A DNA stretch of 32,575 bases from Terriglobales bacterium (GTDB lineage: Bacteria; Acidobacteriota; Terriglobia; Terriglobales; Acidobacteriaceae): assembly GCA_030038475.1 (NCBI GenBank), contig JASHOU010000052.1:1-32575 (forward strand), read 5' to 3'. Made by a program: the position numbers and the translations under genes. How positions within the stretch are numbered: position 1 is the stretch's first letter; each line of letters begins with the position of its first letter. This document shows, piece by piece, positions 1 through 8,460 of this stretch. A model generated the notes under the pieces. The model was not told where the DNA came from. It ran no database searches and saw only the letters and a list, made by a program, of their open reading frames with translations.

Positions 1-3000
1 ATCGTGTCAGTGACGCCGGGGAACGGAAGCGCCCGGGCCAAGCGTTCGGCGCTGGTTTGCGGGATGTGCTCGAAGTCGTAGTCGATGTGATCGGCGTTCA
101 CGGGACCTTGATAAAGCTTGACGATTTCTCCTTTGGAGTTGAGCAGGAATGAAGTTGGAAGTGAGAGATCGCGATGACGGTCGAAGAGATAACGATAAAG
201 AATGTTGTAAATGGCAGCGACATCTTCCGTGCCACGCAGGATTGGAAACGAAAGTTGATTTTTCCCGATCAGTGCCGCGACATTTTGCGTATTGGCGGGG
301 GCGTCCAGGTTCACGGATAGCAGTTGCAGGCCCTGCGACTGCCAGGCGATGTAGTGACGGTTGAAGGTGTTCCAATCTTCTTTGCAACGTTCGGCTAAAG
401 CAGGCTCGGCGCCGGTTGCCCAGAAATTGAGCAGGACGGGATTTCCGCGTAACGAAGATAAAGACATAACGGACGACGAAGAACCGCCTGACTGTCGAGT
501 GAATCGAGGCAGAGAAAAATCGGGAGCTGCGACGGGCGCCAGCAGCCAGGTTTCAGTGGTGATGGGCAGAGTTTCGGTGGTCTGTGGCACGGTGCGTAGC
601 GCGTGCTCGGCGGAACGCTCCCGCGCGGCTGGCGCTTTGAATGCTTCAATACGCGTCGCATCGGAGCCTTCTTCGACCCAGACGCGGCAGTTGATGGGCA
701 GATCGTTGATCGGAAGATTATGGAGTTGTTGCACCAGCCCGCTCGGCCAGCGAATCGAAGCGTGGATCGGGCCTTTTGCGGCCCCGAGACCGAAGAAAAC
801 ATCTTTGCTGTGCTGCGAGAGAAATCCCGACCCGGCTTGCAGCGACTTTATCTGACTGCCGACGTTTGTTTCGATGGTAATGACAGCGCCGATGGCGTCG
901 CGATTGCTTTTTTTGCCGCGGAGGCGGAACGCAATCGATGGAGGCAAACTCTCCATAACATTTTTCAAGAGCCGCAATTGCGGAGCGTTGCGGTTTTTCA
1001 GGAATATTTCTTGACGGCCATCGCGGTCGAAATCGGCGAGAGCAAAGGCGCGGCCGTCCTCCAAAAAGTCGAGGCCGATGACGCCGGAAATATCGGAGAA
1101 GGTTCCGTCGCCATTATTGGCGTAGAAAATATTGCGTTCGTATCCGCTCCAGGTGCGATCGGAGCGGATGAGTTCATTGATGGCGCTCCAGCCTTGTTCG
1201 TAATCCTGGGAGGGCTTCGCTTCATCGGGCGAATTGGCAACGACCTGACGCCAGAAGAAGCTGTTGAGGTCGTCGTCTTTATCCTTGCGCGAAGGGCCGG
1301 AGACCATGCCGTTGAGGATGTAGAGATCGGGGAAGCCGTCATGATCGAAGTCCCAGGCATCGCTCGACCATGCCCAGCGGCCGATTCCGACGCTGGCGGA
1401 ACGAGTCGTATCTTCGAAGCTGGCATCATCACGAGACCGATTTCGAAACAGCGAATTGCCCATGGCGTGCTTGCGATATAGCGCGCGCGTGGCGGCGGGC
1501 GAATCTTTCTTGAAGATGTTCTGCGCGGTAATCCGCTCGCCCGCGGCTGTCCACATATCGGCGACGTAGAGGTCTTCGACGCCGTCGTTGTCATAGTCGA
1601 GCCAGCAGACGCTCATGCCTGCGCCGATGTCTTCGACGCCCGCTTGCGCCGCGATGTCGGTAAAGGTTCCGTTGCCGTTATTACGATAGAGATTCTTGCG
1701 TCCGAAATCGTTGACGACGTAGAGATCGGGCCAGCCATCGCGATTGAAATCGTTCCATCCGCAGCAAAAGCTGTAGCGGGTGTTGTTTTGGTTGAGACCG
1801 GTTTCGGCAGTTACATCGCGGAAAGTGCCGTCGCGATTGTTGCGCATCATGAAATTGGGAGGGCCATTTTCGGCGTCATAATAAGGAGACGGATATTTGT
1901 ACTGGTCGGTGCCCTGGTAATAGACGTAAAGGCAGAAGTAGATATCGAGCCAGCCGTCGCGGTCGTAATCGGCGGCAGCGGCGCCGGTAAATGTGCCTTC
2001 GGGAGGCTTCGCGAACTGGAACGGGTTCGCCTTTTGACGAAACTTGCCGTTGCCGTCGTTGAGGAACAACATGGGGCCGTCGGCGCGCACGACGACTAAA
2101 TCCTGATGCCCGTCATTATCGACATCGATGAAGAGCGCGCATGCAGTGTTTTCGATTACGCCGACTCCGGATGTCTCGGTGATGTCGTCGAAGGTGCCAT
2201 CACCGCGATTGCGAAACAGGCGATTGGGAAGGCCGCCGGGCTGGCACACGTAGAGGTCGTCGAATCCGTCGCCGTCGATGTCGCCGACGGAAACGCCATT
2301 GTGGCCGTAGATATCGATTCCGCAAGCGCCATCGAGAACGGTGCGCCAGTAATCGGTGCCGTGCAAAAGCTGGGCGGAGTAGGACGGATTACCGCCGAGC
2401 GCGGTTGACGCGATGTCGACATAGGCGGGATTGGAACCGGTGTATCGGCTTTGGGTTTCCTCGATCGTCTGCCAGTTTCGCACGCACCAACTTCTTTCGT
2501 GCGACTGGGCCGACCCCGATTGTTGGAGCTGTCGCTCCCAGGTAAGCTGCAAGTAACCGACGCGCTGCTCACGATAGAAATCCCGGCCCGCGGCCACTAA
2601 TTCATAGCGGATGCGAGTTTGGAGCGGGATCTCCACTTCTAGCGGGGAGTCGGCCTCGATGAAGGTGATTTGGAATTCAGCGGTAAGAAGTTTTGAGAAA
2701 CCGGCCTGATTGGACCGCAATTGCTGCAGAAATACATCACGCGCGAGTGTGGCGTCTTGTTTGAATGTGTTCTGATGAATTTCGATTGGCGGACCGGCGC
2801 GCACGACTCGGGACGCAGCAGGAGTTACAGAGGCCGCGGAAAAATTTGGCGAAAGAGATTTTTCGATTGCTGTCAAATCTTGTGGAGAATGCAGTAGGGA
2901 GGAACTCCACTCGGCGAGGATCGTTGCGAGCTGGTCTGCATATTTTTCCGTGACAAAATCGTCGAGGCCGGCTTGCGTTTTAAGCAATAGGGAGTCGAGA

Positions 3001-3233
3001 GGCGCGGGCACGCGGTAGTGAGGATGCAGATGGAATTCGCTGCTCGTGAAATTGGCTTGATCGAGGCCGAAAGCTACACCAGAGGGTAAGCGCAGACCGC
3101 GCAGATCGCGAGAAAAACAGGCGGGAACGAGCGCAGCTGAAACTCCCTGGCAGAAGCGAATGAGAAAGTTGCGGCGATGGACATCGACAGGGTGTGGAGC
3201 TGCCGAATTCCGCGTCTCGACTGCCGGACTCAG
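1..3233 (-). CDS. Secreted FG-GAP/ASPIC-UnbV (CRTAC1-like) protein with C-terminal redoxin-like domain, 3' end outside the window
   Basis: The frame is open without a stop from 3269 to the left edge, so at least 1077 residues are visible. An N-terminal twin-arginine-like signal (RRNFLIRF near residue 20) suggests export. From about residue 310 to 720 there are repeated FG-GAP/VCBS calcium-loop motifs such as DGDGFDDLY, DRDGWLDIY, NRDGWPDLY and DHDGFPDLY. An ASPIC/UnbV domain follows (about 755-835, with the GSGFLSQHSK and RWPSG motifs). The last 150 visible residues are thioredoxin/redoxin-like (NFWATGAEPA near 938), but both cysteines of the usual CxxC are missing. There is no in-frame ATG, GTG or TTG near the N-terminus. 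A CTG at 3231-3233 sits 6 nt after a GGGGAGAG ribosome-binding site, so I chose it. Such proteins are common in Acidobacteriota. The function is unknown; surface or periplasmic binding is likely. Confidence 0.85.
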   Translation of the reverse strand, partial: MSPAVETRNSAAPHPVDVHRRNFLIRFCQGVSAALVPACFSRDLRGLRLPSGVAFGLDQANFTSSEFHLHPHYRVPAPLDSLLLKTQAGLDDFVTEKYADQLATILAEWSSSLLHSPQDLTAIEKSLSPNFSAASVTPAASRVVRAGPPIEIHQNTFKQDATLARDVFLQQLRSNQAGFSKLLTAEFQITFIEADSPLEVEIPLQTRIRYELVAAGRDFYREQRVGYLQLTWERQLQQSGSAQSHERSWCVRNWQTIEETQSRYTGSNPAYVDIASTALGGNPSYSAQLLHGTDYWRTVLDGACGIDIYGHNGVSVGDIDGDGFDDLYVCQPGGLPNRLFRNRGDGTFDDITETSGVGVIENTACALFIDVDNDGHQDLVVVRADGPMLFLNDGNGKFRQKANPFQFAKPPEGTFTGAAAADYDRDGWLDIYFCLYVYYQGTDQYKYPSPYYDAENGPPNFMMRNNRDGTFRDVTAETGLNQNNTRYSFCCGWNDFNRDGWPDLYVVNDFGRKNLYRNNGNGTFTDIAAQAGVEDIGAGMSVCWLDYDNDGVEDLYVADMWTAAGERITAQNIFKKDSPAATRALYRKHAMGNSLFRNRSRDDASFEDTTRSASVGIGRWAWSSDAWDFDHDGFPDLYILNGMVSGPSRKDKDDDLNSFFWRQVVANSPDEAKPSQDYEQGWSAINELIRSDRTWSGYERNIFYANNGDGTFSDISGVIGLDFLEDGRAFALADFDRDGRQEIFLKNRNAPQLRLLKNVMESLPPSIAFRLRGKKSNRDAIGAVITIETNVGSQIKSLQAGSGFLSQHSKDVFFGLGAAKGPIHASIRWPSGLVQQLHNLPINDLPINCRVWVEEGSDATRIEAFKAPAARERSAEHALRTVPQTTETLPITTETWLLAPVAAPDFSLPRFTRQSGGSSSSVMSLSSLRGNPVLLNFWATGAEPALAERCKEDWNTFNRHYIAWQSQGLQLLSVNLDAPANTQNVAALIGKNQLSFPILRGTEDVAAIYNILYRYLFDRHRDLSLPTSFLLNSKGEIVKLYQGPVNADHIDYDFEHIPQTSAERLARALPFPGVTDT

Positions 3234-3247
3234 AAAGATCTCTCCCC
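3234..3247 (-). promoter_or_regulatory. Ribosome-binding site that decides a CTG start
   Basis: On the minus strand GGGGAGAG (3247-3240) is followed by 6 nt and then CTG at 3233-3231. It is the only good Shine-Dalgarno sequence ahead of the twin-arginine signal of the FG-GAP protein, and no standard start codon lies in frame between the upstream stop (3272-3270) and the signal. Confidence 0.45.
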
Positions 3248-3390
3248 GATGGCCACGTGTGGCCTGAAATTAGCACTGGTGTAGGAGAGCGTCAAGGTTG
3301 CACCACTACCGAAAATCTTCAGCGTGGAGGATGGGCGAGGGGTTACAATCGCACCTTCGATTCGCGGGGAACGATCAGCGGGGAAGTGAT

Positions 3391-3807
3391 TTGAGCAAGC
3401 CAACGACAAAGTTGTCAGAGGGCACGCGTGAACGGCTGCTGCGAGCCGCGCGAGCGGCGATGAAAAACGCCTATGCGCCTTTCTCCAAATTTAAAGTCGG
3501 CGCGGCCATTCTTACGGCGAAAGGCCACATCTTTGTGGGATGCAACGTCGAGAACTCGTCTTATGGGATGACTAACTGTGCCGAGCGGACTGCGATTTTT
3601 TCCGCCGTTGCTAAAGAAGGCCCGGGAATGGAGATTCGTGCCGTCGCTGTCGTCAACGATCATGGAGTAGCGTGCTCGCCTTGTGGCGCCTGCCGCCAGG
3701 TGACCTATGAGTTCGGGCCAGACGCTATGGTCTTTTACCAGGGTGAAAAAGGTCCGAAGCAAAGTCTCATCAGCGAGCTTCTGCCGGAGGGTTTTCGCCT
3801 CAAGTGA
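3391..3807 (+). CDS. cdd: Cytidine deaminase
   Basis: This is a 138-residue zinc enzyme that hydrolyses cytidine or deoxycytidine to uridine or deoxyuridine in the cytoplasm. The length matches the homotetrameric bacterial Cdd family. The substrate-binding NVEN motif is at 52-55, the catalytic Cys63-Ala-Glu65 follows, and the second zinc-ligand pair is PCGAC (Cys98 and Cys101). I chose the TTG at 3391, just after a GGGGAAG-type ribosome-binding site. The frame stays open upstream to another TTG at 3298, but that would add a 31-residue tail unlike the family. The stop overlaps the GTG start of the phosphorylase gene by 4 bp (GTGA), so the two are translationally coupled. It is the first gene of a three-gene nucleoside salvage operon. 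Confidence 0.93.
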   Translation: MSKPTTKLSEGTRERLLRAARAAMKNAYAPFSKFKVGAAILTAKGHIFVGCNVENSSYGMTNCAERTAIFSAVAKEGPGMEIRAVAVVNDHGVACSPCGACRQVTYEFGPDAMVFYQGEKGPKQSLISELLPEGFRLK

Positions 3808-5153
3808 GCGAGCCGACTGTGCCGCAGTTTCGCGTCATCGATCTCATCCGCAAGAAGCGGGATGGCGGCGTGTTCTCGCGCGCTGAAATTGAATATCTGG
3901 TCGACGGCTGCACCAAAGGAAGCATTCCCGACTATCAGATGGCGGCCTGGCTGATGGCCGTGGTGCTGCGCGGCATGACGGGCGAGGAGACTGCGGCGCT
4001 GACAAACGCCATGCTGCATTCGGGCGAAGTGCTCGATTTGAGTTTTCTTCCTGCGAAGAAAGTGGACAAGCACTCGACGGGAGGCGTCGGCGACAAGACT
4101 TCGCTGGTGCTGGCGCCGCTGGTCGCCGCGGGCGGGCTTTATGTACCGATGATCAGCGGCCGAGGATTGGGGCATACCGGCGGCACGCTCGACAAGTTGG
4201 AGTCGATTCCGGGGTTTCGTGTGGATTTGGACGCGCGCGAGTTCGAGCGGGTGCTCAAGGCCTGCGGGTGTTCGATGATTGGGCAAACCGAGAAGATTGC
4301 GCCGGCGGATCGAAAGCTGTACGTGCTGCGCGATGTTACGGGGACGGTGGAAAGTCCGTATCTGATCTGCGCTTCGATCATGAGCAAAAAGCTCGCCGAG
4401 GGAACGGACGCGCTGGTACTCGATGTGAAGACCGGCTCGGGCGCGTTTATGAAGAAAGAAGAAGACGCCGTTTTTCTTGCCGAACTGATGGTTGAGACCG
4501 GGGAGCGCATGGGCAAGAAGATGGCCGCGCTCATTACCGACATGAATCAGCCGCTCGGGCGCATGGTCGGGAACGCGCTCGAAGTGCAGGAGTGCATCGA
4601 GGTGTTACACGGCGAGGGGCCGGCGGATTTGCGCGATTTGTGTTTTGAATTAGCGGGCTGGATGTTGTATCTGGGCGGCGCGGCGAAAACGGTAGCGGAG
4701 GGTAAACAGCTTTGCGAGCGGATCATCGCTTCGGGGCAGGCGTTCGAGAGATTCCGGCAGATGGTCGAATTGCAGGGTGGGGATATAAGTGCGATTGACG
4801 ATCCGTCGCGCTTGCCGAGTGCCGAGCATCGCGTTGAAGTGCTGAGTCCGCAATCTGGCTACGTGACCGCGATCGCGACTGAGCAGGTTGGTACTGCGTG
4901 CGTGATTCTCGGCGGGGGGCGCGAAAGGAAGGAAGATTCGGTCGATCCGGCGGTCGGAATTGTTGTCCATAAAAAAATCGGCGACAAGGTTTCTGCCGGA
5001 GAATCGCTCTGCACGATTCACTGCCACTCTTTGGCTGACGCGCAGGCCGCGCGGGCGAAAGCGCTGCTTGAGGAAAGTTACGAAATCGCGGAGGCTCCGC
5101 CTACTTACAAACTACCCTTGATTCATCGCGTGATTTATAAAGGCGAATCCTGA
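3804..5153 (+). CDS. pdp: Pyrimidine-nucleoside phosphorylase (thymidine phosphorylase family)
   Basis: This 449-residue enzyme phosphorolyses uridine and/or thymidine to the free base and (deoxy)ribose-1-phosphate. The phosphate-binding KHSTGGVGDK segment is at 89-98 and the family signature SGRGLGHTGGTLDKLE at 118-133. The C-terminal PYNP domain (about 345-430) is present, and the length is normal. It starts at GTG, overlapping the cdd stop by 4 bp. Placement between a cytidine deaminase and a nucleoside transporter supports a salvage role: cytidine is imported, deaminated to uridine and then cleaved. Whether the preferred substrate is uridine (Pdp) or thymidine (DeoA) cannot be read from the sequence. 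Confidence 0.92.
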   Translation: MSEPTVPQFRVIDLIRKKRDGGVFSRAEIEYLVDGCTKGSIPDYQMAAWLMAVVLRGMTGEETAALTNAMLHSGEVLDLSFLPAKKVDKHSTGGVGDKTSLVLAPLVAAGGLYVPMISGRGLGHTGGTLDKLESIPGFRVDLDAREFERVLKACGCSMIGQTEKIAPADRKLYVLRDVTGTVESPYLICASIMSKKLAEGTDALVLDVKTGSGAFMKKEEDAVFLAELMVETGERMGKKMAALITDMNQPLGRMVGNALEVQECIEVLHGEGPADLRDLCFELAGWMLYLGGAAKTVAEGKQLCERIIASGQAFERFRQMVELQGGDISAIDDPSRLPSAEHRVEVLSPQSGYVTAIATEQVGTACVILGGGRERKEDSVDPAVGIVVHKKIGDKVSAGESLCTIHCHSLADAQAARAKALLEESYEIAEAPPTYKLPLIHRVIYKGES

Positions 5154-5169
5154 GTAAGAAGGAAATCCG

Positions 5170-6399
5170 ATGGGACGTTTTACCGGCATTCTCGGTTTGC
5201 TCACCATGCTGGGGCTGGGCTACATCTTCTCTACCAACCGGCGCGCCATTCGCCTGAAGACGGTGGCCTGGGGGCTGGGGCTGCAAGTTGCCTTTGCCAT
5301 TTTTGTTCTGAAAATTGATCTCGGACGAACTCTCTTTCAAAAAGCCGGAGACGCGGTGAACCGGTTGCTCAGCTACGCGTTTGCCGGGTCGCAGTTTGTC
5401 TTTGGAGATCTCGGCAAACAGGGCTCGCACCTCGGTTTTTATTTTGCGTTTCAGGTTTTGCCCACGGTGATCTTCATCTGCGCACTCTTCGCGGTGCTTT
5501 ATTACCTCGGCGTCATGCAGGTGATCATCAAGGCCGCCGCGTGGTTGATGATCCGGCTGATGGGGGTGAGCGGCGCGGAGTCATTGAATGTGGCCGCCAG
5601 CATTTTTATGGGCCAGACTGAGGCGCCGCAGACGATTCGGCCCTTCCTGCCGGACCTCACCTATTCGGAGCTGATGACGGTGATGACGAGCGGCATGGCG
5701 CACGTTTCCGGCAGCATAATGGCGGCGTACATTGCCTTCGGGATCGAGCCAAAACACCTGCTGAGCGCGGTCATTATGACCGCTCCCGGCACGCTGCTGA
5801 TGGCGAAGATGCTGGTGCCAGAGACTGAAGTGCCCAAAACGGCGGGCCGCGTGGTGATGAGTGAGGAAGAGGTAGAGCTGGAAAAGAACCAGAATCTGCT
5901 GGGCGCGATCGCGCGGGGAACGACCGATGGTTTGCACATGGCGCTGAACATCGCCGCCATGCTGATTTCGTTTCTGGCGTTGGTCGCCTTGTTCGATGGA
6001 ATTATGGGCGGAATTCATGCCCATATCGCGTGGTTTCCCTCCAGCCTTGAGGCCATACTGGGCGCGTTGTTTGCGCCCATTGCCTGGGTGATTGGAGTTC
6101 CCTGGCATGACTGCCGTCTGATTGGCAATCTCTTAGGGGTGCGAATGGTGCTGAATGAACTGGTAGCGTTCTCCATGCTAGGCCCGCAGAAGGCGGTTCT
6201 TGATCCGCGTTCGTTTACGATCGCAACGTTCGCGCTGTGCGGTTTCGCCAACTTCAGTTCCATCGGAATTCAAATGGGTGGCATCGGCGCGCTGGCACCG
6301 AACAAGCGTGGGGATCTGGCGCGGCTCGGGCTGCGCGCGATGCTGGCGGGAACGATGGCCAATTTGATGTCGGCGTCGATTGCAGGGATGTTGCTGTGA
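5170..6399 (+). CDS. nupC: Concentrative nucleoside transporter, NupC/CNT family
   Basis: This is a 409-residue polytopic inner-membrane symporter. The N-terminal membrane domain, central gate domain and C-terminal transport domain of the CNT family are all recognisable. The nucleoside-binding GQTEAP motif is at 148-153. The second binding cluster, NELVAF followed by CGFANFSSIG, lies in the last 80 residues and corresponds to the conserved Glu, Asn and Ser that contact nucleoside and sodium. An AAGGAAA ribosome-binding site precedes the ATG by 5 nt, and only 16 bp separate it from the phosphorylase gene. It presumably feeds nucleosides to the two upstream enzymes. The coupling ion (Na+ or H+) is not determined. 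Confidence 0.92.
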   Translation: MGRFTGILGLLTMLGLGYIFSTNRRAIRLKTVAWGLGLQVAFAIFVLKIDLGRTLFQKAGDAVNRLLSYAFAGSQFVFGDLGKQGSHLGFYFAFQVLPTVIFICALFAVLYYLGVMQVIIKAAAWLMIRLMGVSGAESLNVAASIFMGQTEAPQTIRPFLPDLTYSELMTVMTSGMAHVSGSIMAAYIAFGIEPKHLLSAVIMTAPGTLLMAKMLVPETEVPKTAGRVVMSEEEVELEKNQNLLGAIARGTTDGLHMALNIAAMLISFLALVALFDGIMGGIHAHIAWFPSSLEAILGALFAPIAWVIGVPWHDCRLIGNLLGVRMVLNELVAFSMLGPQKAVLDPRSFTIATFALCGFANFSSIGIQMGGIGALAPNKRGDLARLGLRAMLAGTMANLMSASIAGMLL

Positions 6400-6418
6400 G
6401 TGGGGTTGAGGCTCACAG
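6394..6418 (+). terminator. Possible hairpin terminator of the nucleoside operon
   Basis: CTGTGAG (6394-6400) and CTCACAG (6412-6418) form a 7-bp stem with an 11-nt loop that overlaps the nupC stop codon. It is followed by a short T/G-rich stretch, not a clean T tract, so terminator activity is only possible. Confidence 0.3.
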
Positions 6419-6426
6419 TCCCGTTG

Positions 6427-6463
6427 TTGTTAGAAGATGAGGCCTAGCCTATACTCTGGAATC
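6427..6463 (+). promoter_or_regulatory. Sigma70-like promoter, possibly for a leaderless mRNA
   Basis: TTGTTA (6427-6432) and TATACT (6450-6455) are separated by 17 bp. Transcription would begin about 7 nt later, at or next to the ATG at 6464. No convincing ribosome-binding site precedes that ATG, which fits a leaderless transcript. Confidence 0.45.
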
Positions 6464-7504
6464 ATGCCGAGGCGCCTGGAGACGATTGCGATCATCGCGA
6501 GCGAGGAGTGCAAGCACGGGCTGCCGGAGGGTCGGAGGAAATCATGGTTCCATGTCCGTGAGTTTTTAAATCTGCATTATGAAATGCTGCAGCGCTTTGC
6601 GATTATCTCGACCGACGGTACGGCTGAGATACTAGACGAAACCACTCGGATAAGACAGGGTTCTCATCGGCTCAGTTTTGTTCCGCTCAAAGTGAAGCGT
6701 ATAGGGCCAACTGCTCGTGGCGTATCGCGCTTGGCAGCGATGGTTGCGGAAGGGGAGGTCGGCAGGGTGCTCTTTTTCCAGGATCCGCGTGATTTGGAGA
6801 TGGACAAACCTGAGAACTATGCTCTTTTGCGCAATTGCGATCTGCACGGGAGAATGCTGTGCATCAACGAATCGGCTCAGCTCTGGGCTGAGTATGAGGA
6901 AGCGAAGGGAAAGCCCCTCGCACAACGAGCACCCCGGATAACCGGTAAGGAAACCGTAGCTCTAATTGCGCACGATGGAGAGAAAGAAAGGATGGCCCTG
7001 TTTGTGCAAAGGCACCGTCAGTTGCTCGGTCGTTTCCCCCGGATCGTGGCAACTTCGGGTACTAAGGTATTCGTCGAGAGATTTCTCGAGAAAATCCATG
7101 ATGAATGTGACCGAAACGATTTTATGATTCAGCCGCTCGGTAAGAAGCCGCGAGGGGCCAAGAGGGGACACGGACCTGCTGGCGGCGATGTCATAATCGC
7201 GGACGAGATATACAGGACTTTCGAGGGCCTGTCGGACAAACGAAAAAGGAGGCTGTTGGGCCCACTACACCATATCCTCTTTTTCATGGACCACAAACAC
7301 TCCCAACCCCACGAGCCCGATATTAGAGTCTTGTTAAGGACATGTGTGAACCCTGAGCTTCGAGTTAACTTGATCCTCAACAGTCAGATGGCTAATGAGT
7401 GGATCAAGCGTTATGAACGCCGAGTGCCAGCGCAGAGTATCCCCAGAAGACTAAGAGCAGGAGACCCCAAGGGCTTTGACGCCGCTACGCTCAGGGCTTC
7501 GTAG
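6464..7504 (+). CDS. Tandem methylglyoxal-synthase-like (MGS fold) protein, one domain degenerate
   Basis: This 346-residue protein carries two MGS-like domains, whereas classical MgsA (about 150 residues) has one. Domain 2 (about 163-318) keeps ALIAHD (His170, Asp171), the GPAGGD phosphate/catalytic loop (237-242), FFMD, and PHEPDIRVLLR with His283 and Asp286. These match the catalytic residues of E. coli MgsA, which converts dihydroxyacetone phosphate to methylglyoxal. Domain 1 (about 5-145) shows the same order of elements but has IIASEE for AHD, GPTARG for GGD, and no PHxPD. Domain 2 also has a basic insertion (about 222-236) and a second around 253-266. An in-frame ATG at 6437 is an alternative start. 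AGG/AGA arginine codons are more frequent than in neighbouring genes, a hint of transfer. Function is inferred; enzymatic activity is uncertain. Confidence 0.75.
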   Translation: MPRRLETIAIIASEECKHGLPEGRRKSWFHVREFLNLHYEMLQRFAIISTDGTAEILDETTRIRQGSHRLSFVPLKVKRIGPTARGVSRLAAMVAEGEVGRVLFFQDPRDLEMDKPENYALLRNCDLHGRMLCINESAQLWAEYEEAKGKPLAQRAPRITGKETVALIAHDGEKERMALFVQRHRQLLGRFPRIVATSGTKVFVERFLEKIHDECDRNDFMIQPLGKKPRGAKRGHGPAGGDVIIADEIYRTFEGLSDKRKRRLLGPLHHILFFMDHKHSQPHEPDIRVLLRTCVNPELRVNLILNSQMANEWIKRYERRVPAQSIPRRLRAGDPKGFDAATLRAS

Positions 7505-7576
7505 GGAGGGAGTGGGCATGGGGTGTGTTGAGTTACTGTTGGCCACGAACCCCCGTCGAGCTTTCATATCGCGTGT

Positions 7577-8221
7577 TCACCTTACCGAAACGTCCTTCGA
7601 ATTTGAGTTAGACCTTAGGTTATGAAGGACTTCGTCGGTCGTGGCCACGGCTACTCCGAGACTCTGTAATTCAGCCAGTGCTTTATTCCCCGCCCCCCGC
7701 GCCAAGACCTCAACGGCGTCGGATACCACCGCCACGCGGCGATTTCGTTGCAGCAACCCCTTCACCGCATAGCTGACGCAGTATTCCGTTACTACTCCAA
7801 ACACCACAAATTCTGCGGCGTTGCCCAGGCGTTGGACCAACTCGTCCGCGTGGAGGCTGGCGAAAATATCCAGCGTCTGCTTTTCGAGGATGATCTGTTG
7901 ATACTCGAAAAGGTTCTCGGGGAGTTTCGCGTTGGACTCGTTTTCGATGCGAACAAAATTGTCGGTCATCGCTTCGGGCACAAACTCGGCGCCGGGCGTG
8001 CCTTTTACGCAATGCGGAGGGAAGTGCTGGAACTCGGGATCGTTGGGGGTATGAAAGCAGCCATGCGAAACCAGGAAGACCTCGCCGCGGCGGGCGGCAT
8101 CGGTCAGCTTGCGAATGTTGGGCAGGAGCTTTTCGGCTCCGGGAACGTAGAGTTTGCCGCCGGGCAGCATGAAGTCGGCCTGCACATCCACTTCCCAAAA
8201 AATGTAGTCGCGCGATCGCAT
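7577..8221 (-). CDS. Isochorismatase-family cysteine hydrolase (nicotinamidase-like)
   Basis: This is a 214-residue Rossmann-like hydrolase. The catalytic triad of the nicotinamidase/isochorismatase family is visible: Asp12 in DVQADF, Lys114 in LEKQTLDIF and Cys148 in GVVTEYCVSYA. The HCVKGTPGAEF segment (70-80) is typical of nicotinamidases, which deamidate nicotinamide to nicotinate. At the usual Asp-x-His metal site the sequence is Cys55-Phe-His57, so one expected metal ligand is replaced. Substrate identity is therefore open. It converges with the MGS-like gene (72 bp between stops) and is divergent from the phosphoesterase gene. The ATG at 8221 gives the expected N-terminus just before the first strand. 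Confidence 0.8.
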   Translation of the reverse strand: MRSRDYIFWEVDVQADFMLPGGKLYVPGAEKLLPNIRKLTDAARRGEVFLVSHGCFHTPNDPEFQHFPPHCVKGTPGAEFVPEAMTDNFVRIENESNAKLPENLFEYQQIILEKQTLDIFASLHADELVQRLGNAAEFVVFGVVTEYCVSYAVKGLLQRNRRVAVVSDAVEVLARGAGNKALAELQSLGVAVATTDEVLHNLRSNSNSKDVSVR

Positions 8222-8268
8222 CTGATGCTCTGACTTTGAAATGCCTTCAATATAGATTACGCCGGCGT

Positions 8269-8352
8269 GTGGCCCATTCTAAATTTCATGTTCTTTGCGA
8301 AATTTAGATTGGGGATTTTGCCCATTCAAGGCAAAACCGGGCTTGAATGGGC
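8269..8352 (+). repeat. Intergenic hairpin repeat, copy 1, followed by a second perfect inverted repeat
   Basis: The unit starts GTGGCCCATTCTAA and contains the stem TAAATTTC (8280-8287) / GAAATTTA (8299-8306), then TTGGGGATTTT. Directly after it, GCCCATTCAAG (8320-8330) and CTTGAATGGGC (8342-8352) form an 11-bp perfect stem with an 11-nt loop. Related copies lie at 10369-10419 and, on the opposite strand, at 11939-11983. It sits in the 239-bp gap between two divergent genes, so it cannot be a terminator for either. Confidence 0.7.
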
Positions 8353-8460
8353 CACCCGTCCCTTTAGCTAAACTCGATGTAAAATTGCAAGTACTCTGCG
8401 GCACCAGAACGGGGATAACCAAAATGTGACAACCAAGATGTGAGAACCAGGAGAAACGTT

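Noticed and set aside
603-2408. Long plus-strand frames (603-1481, 1644-2099, 2106-2408)
   Set aside because: They are exact codon-phase antisense images of the FG-GAP repeats on the minus strand; their text is low-complexity (many Val, Ala, Ile, Glu) with no family resemblance, while the minus frame shows clear FG-GAP and ASPIC motifs.
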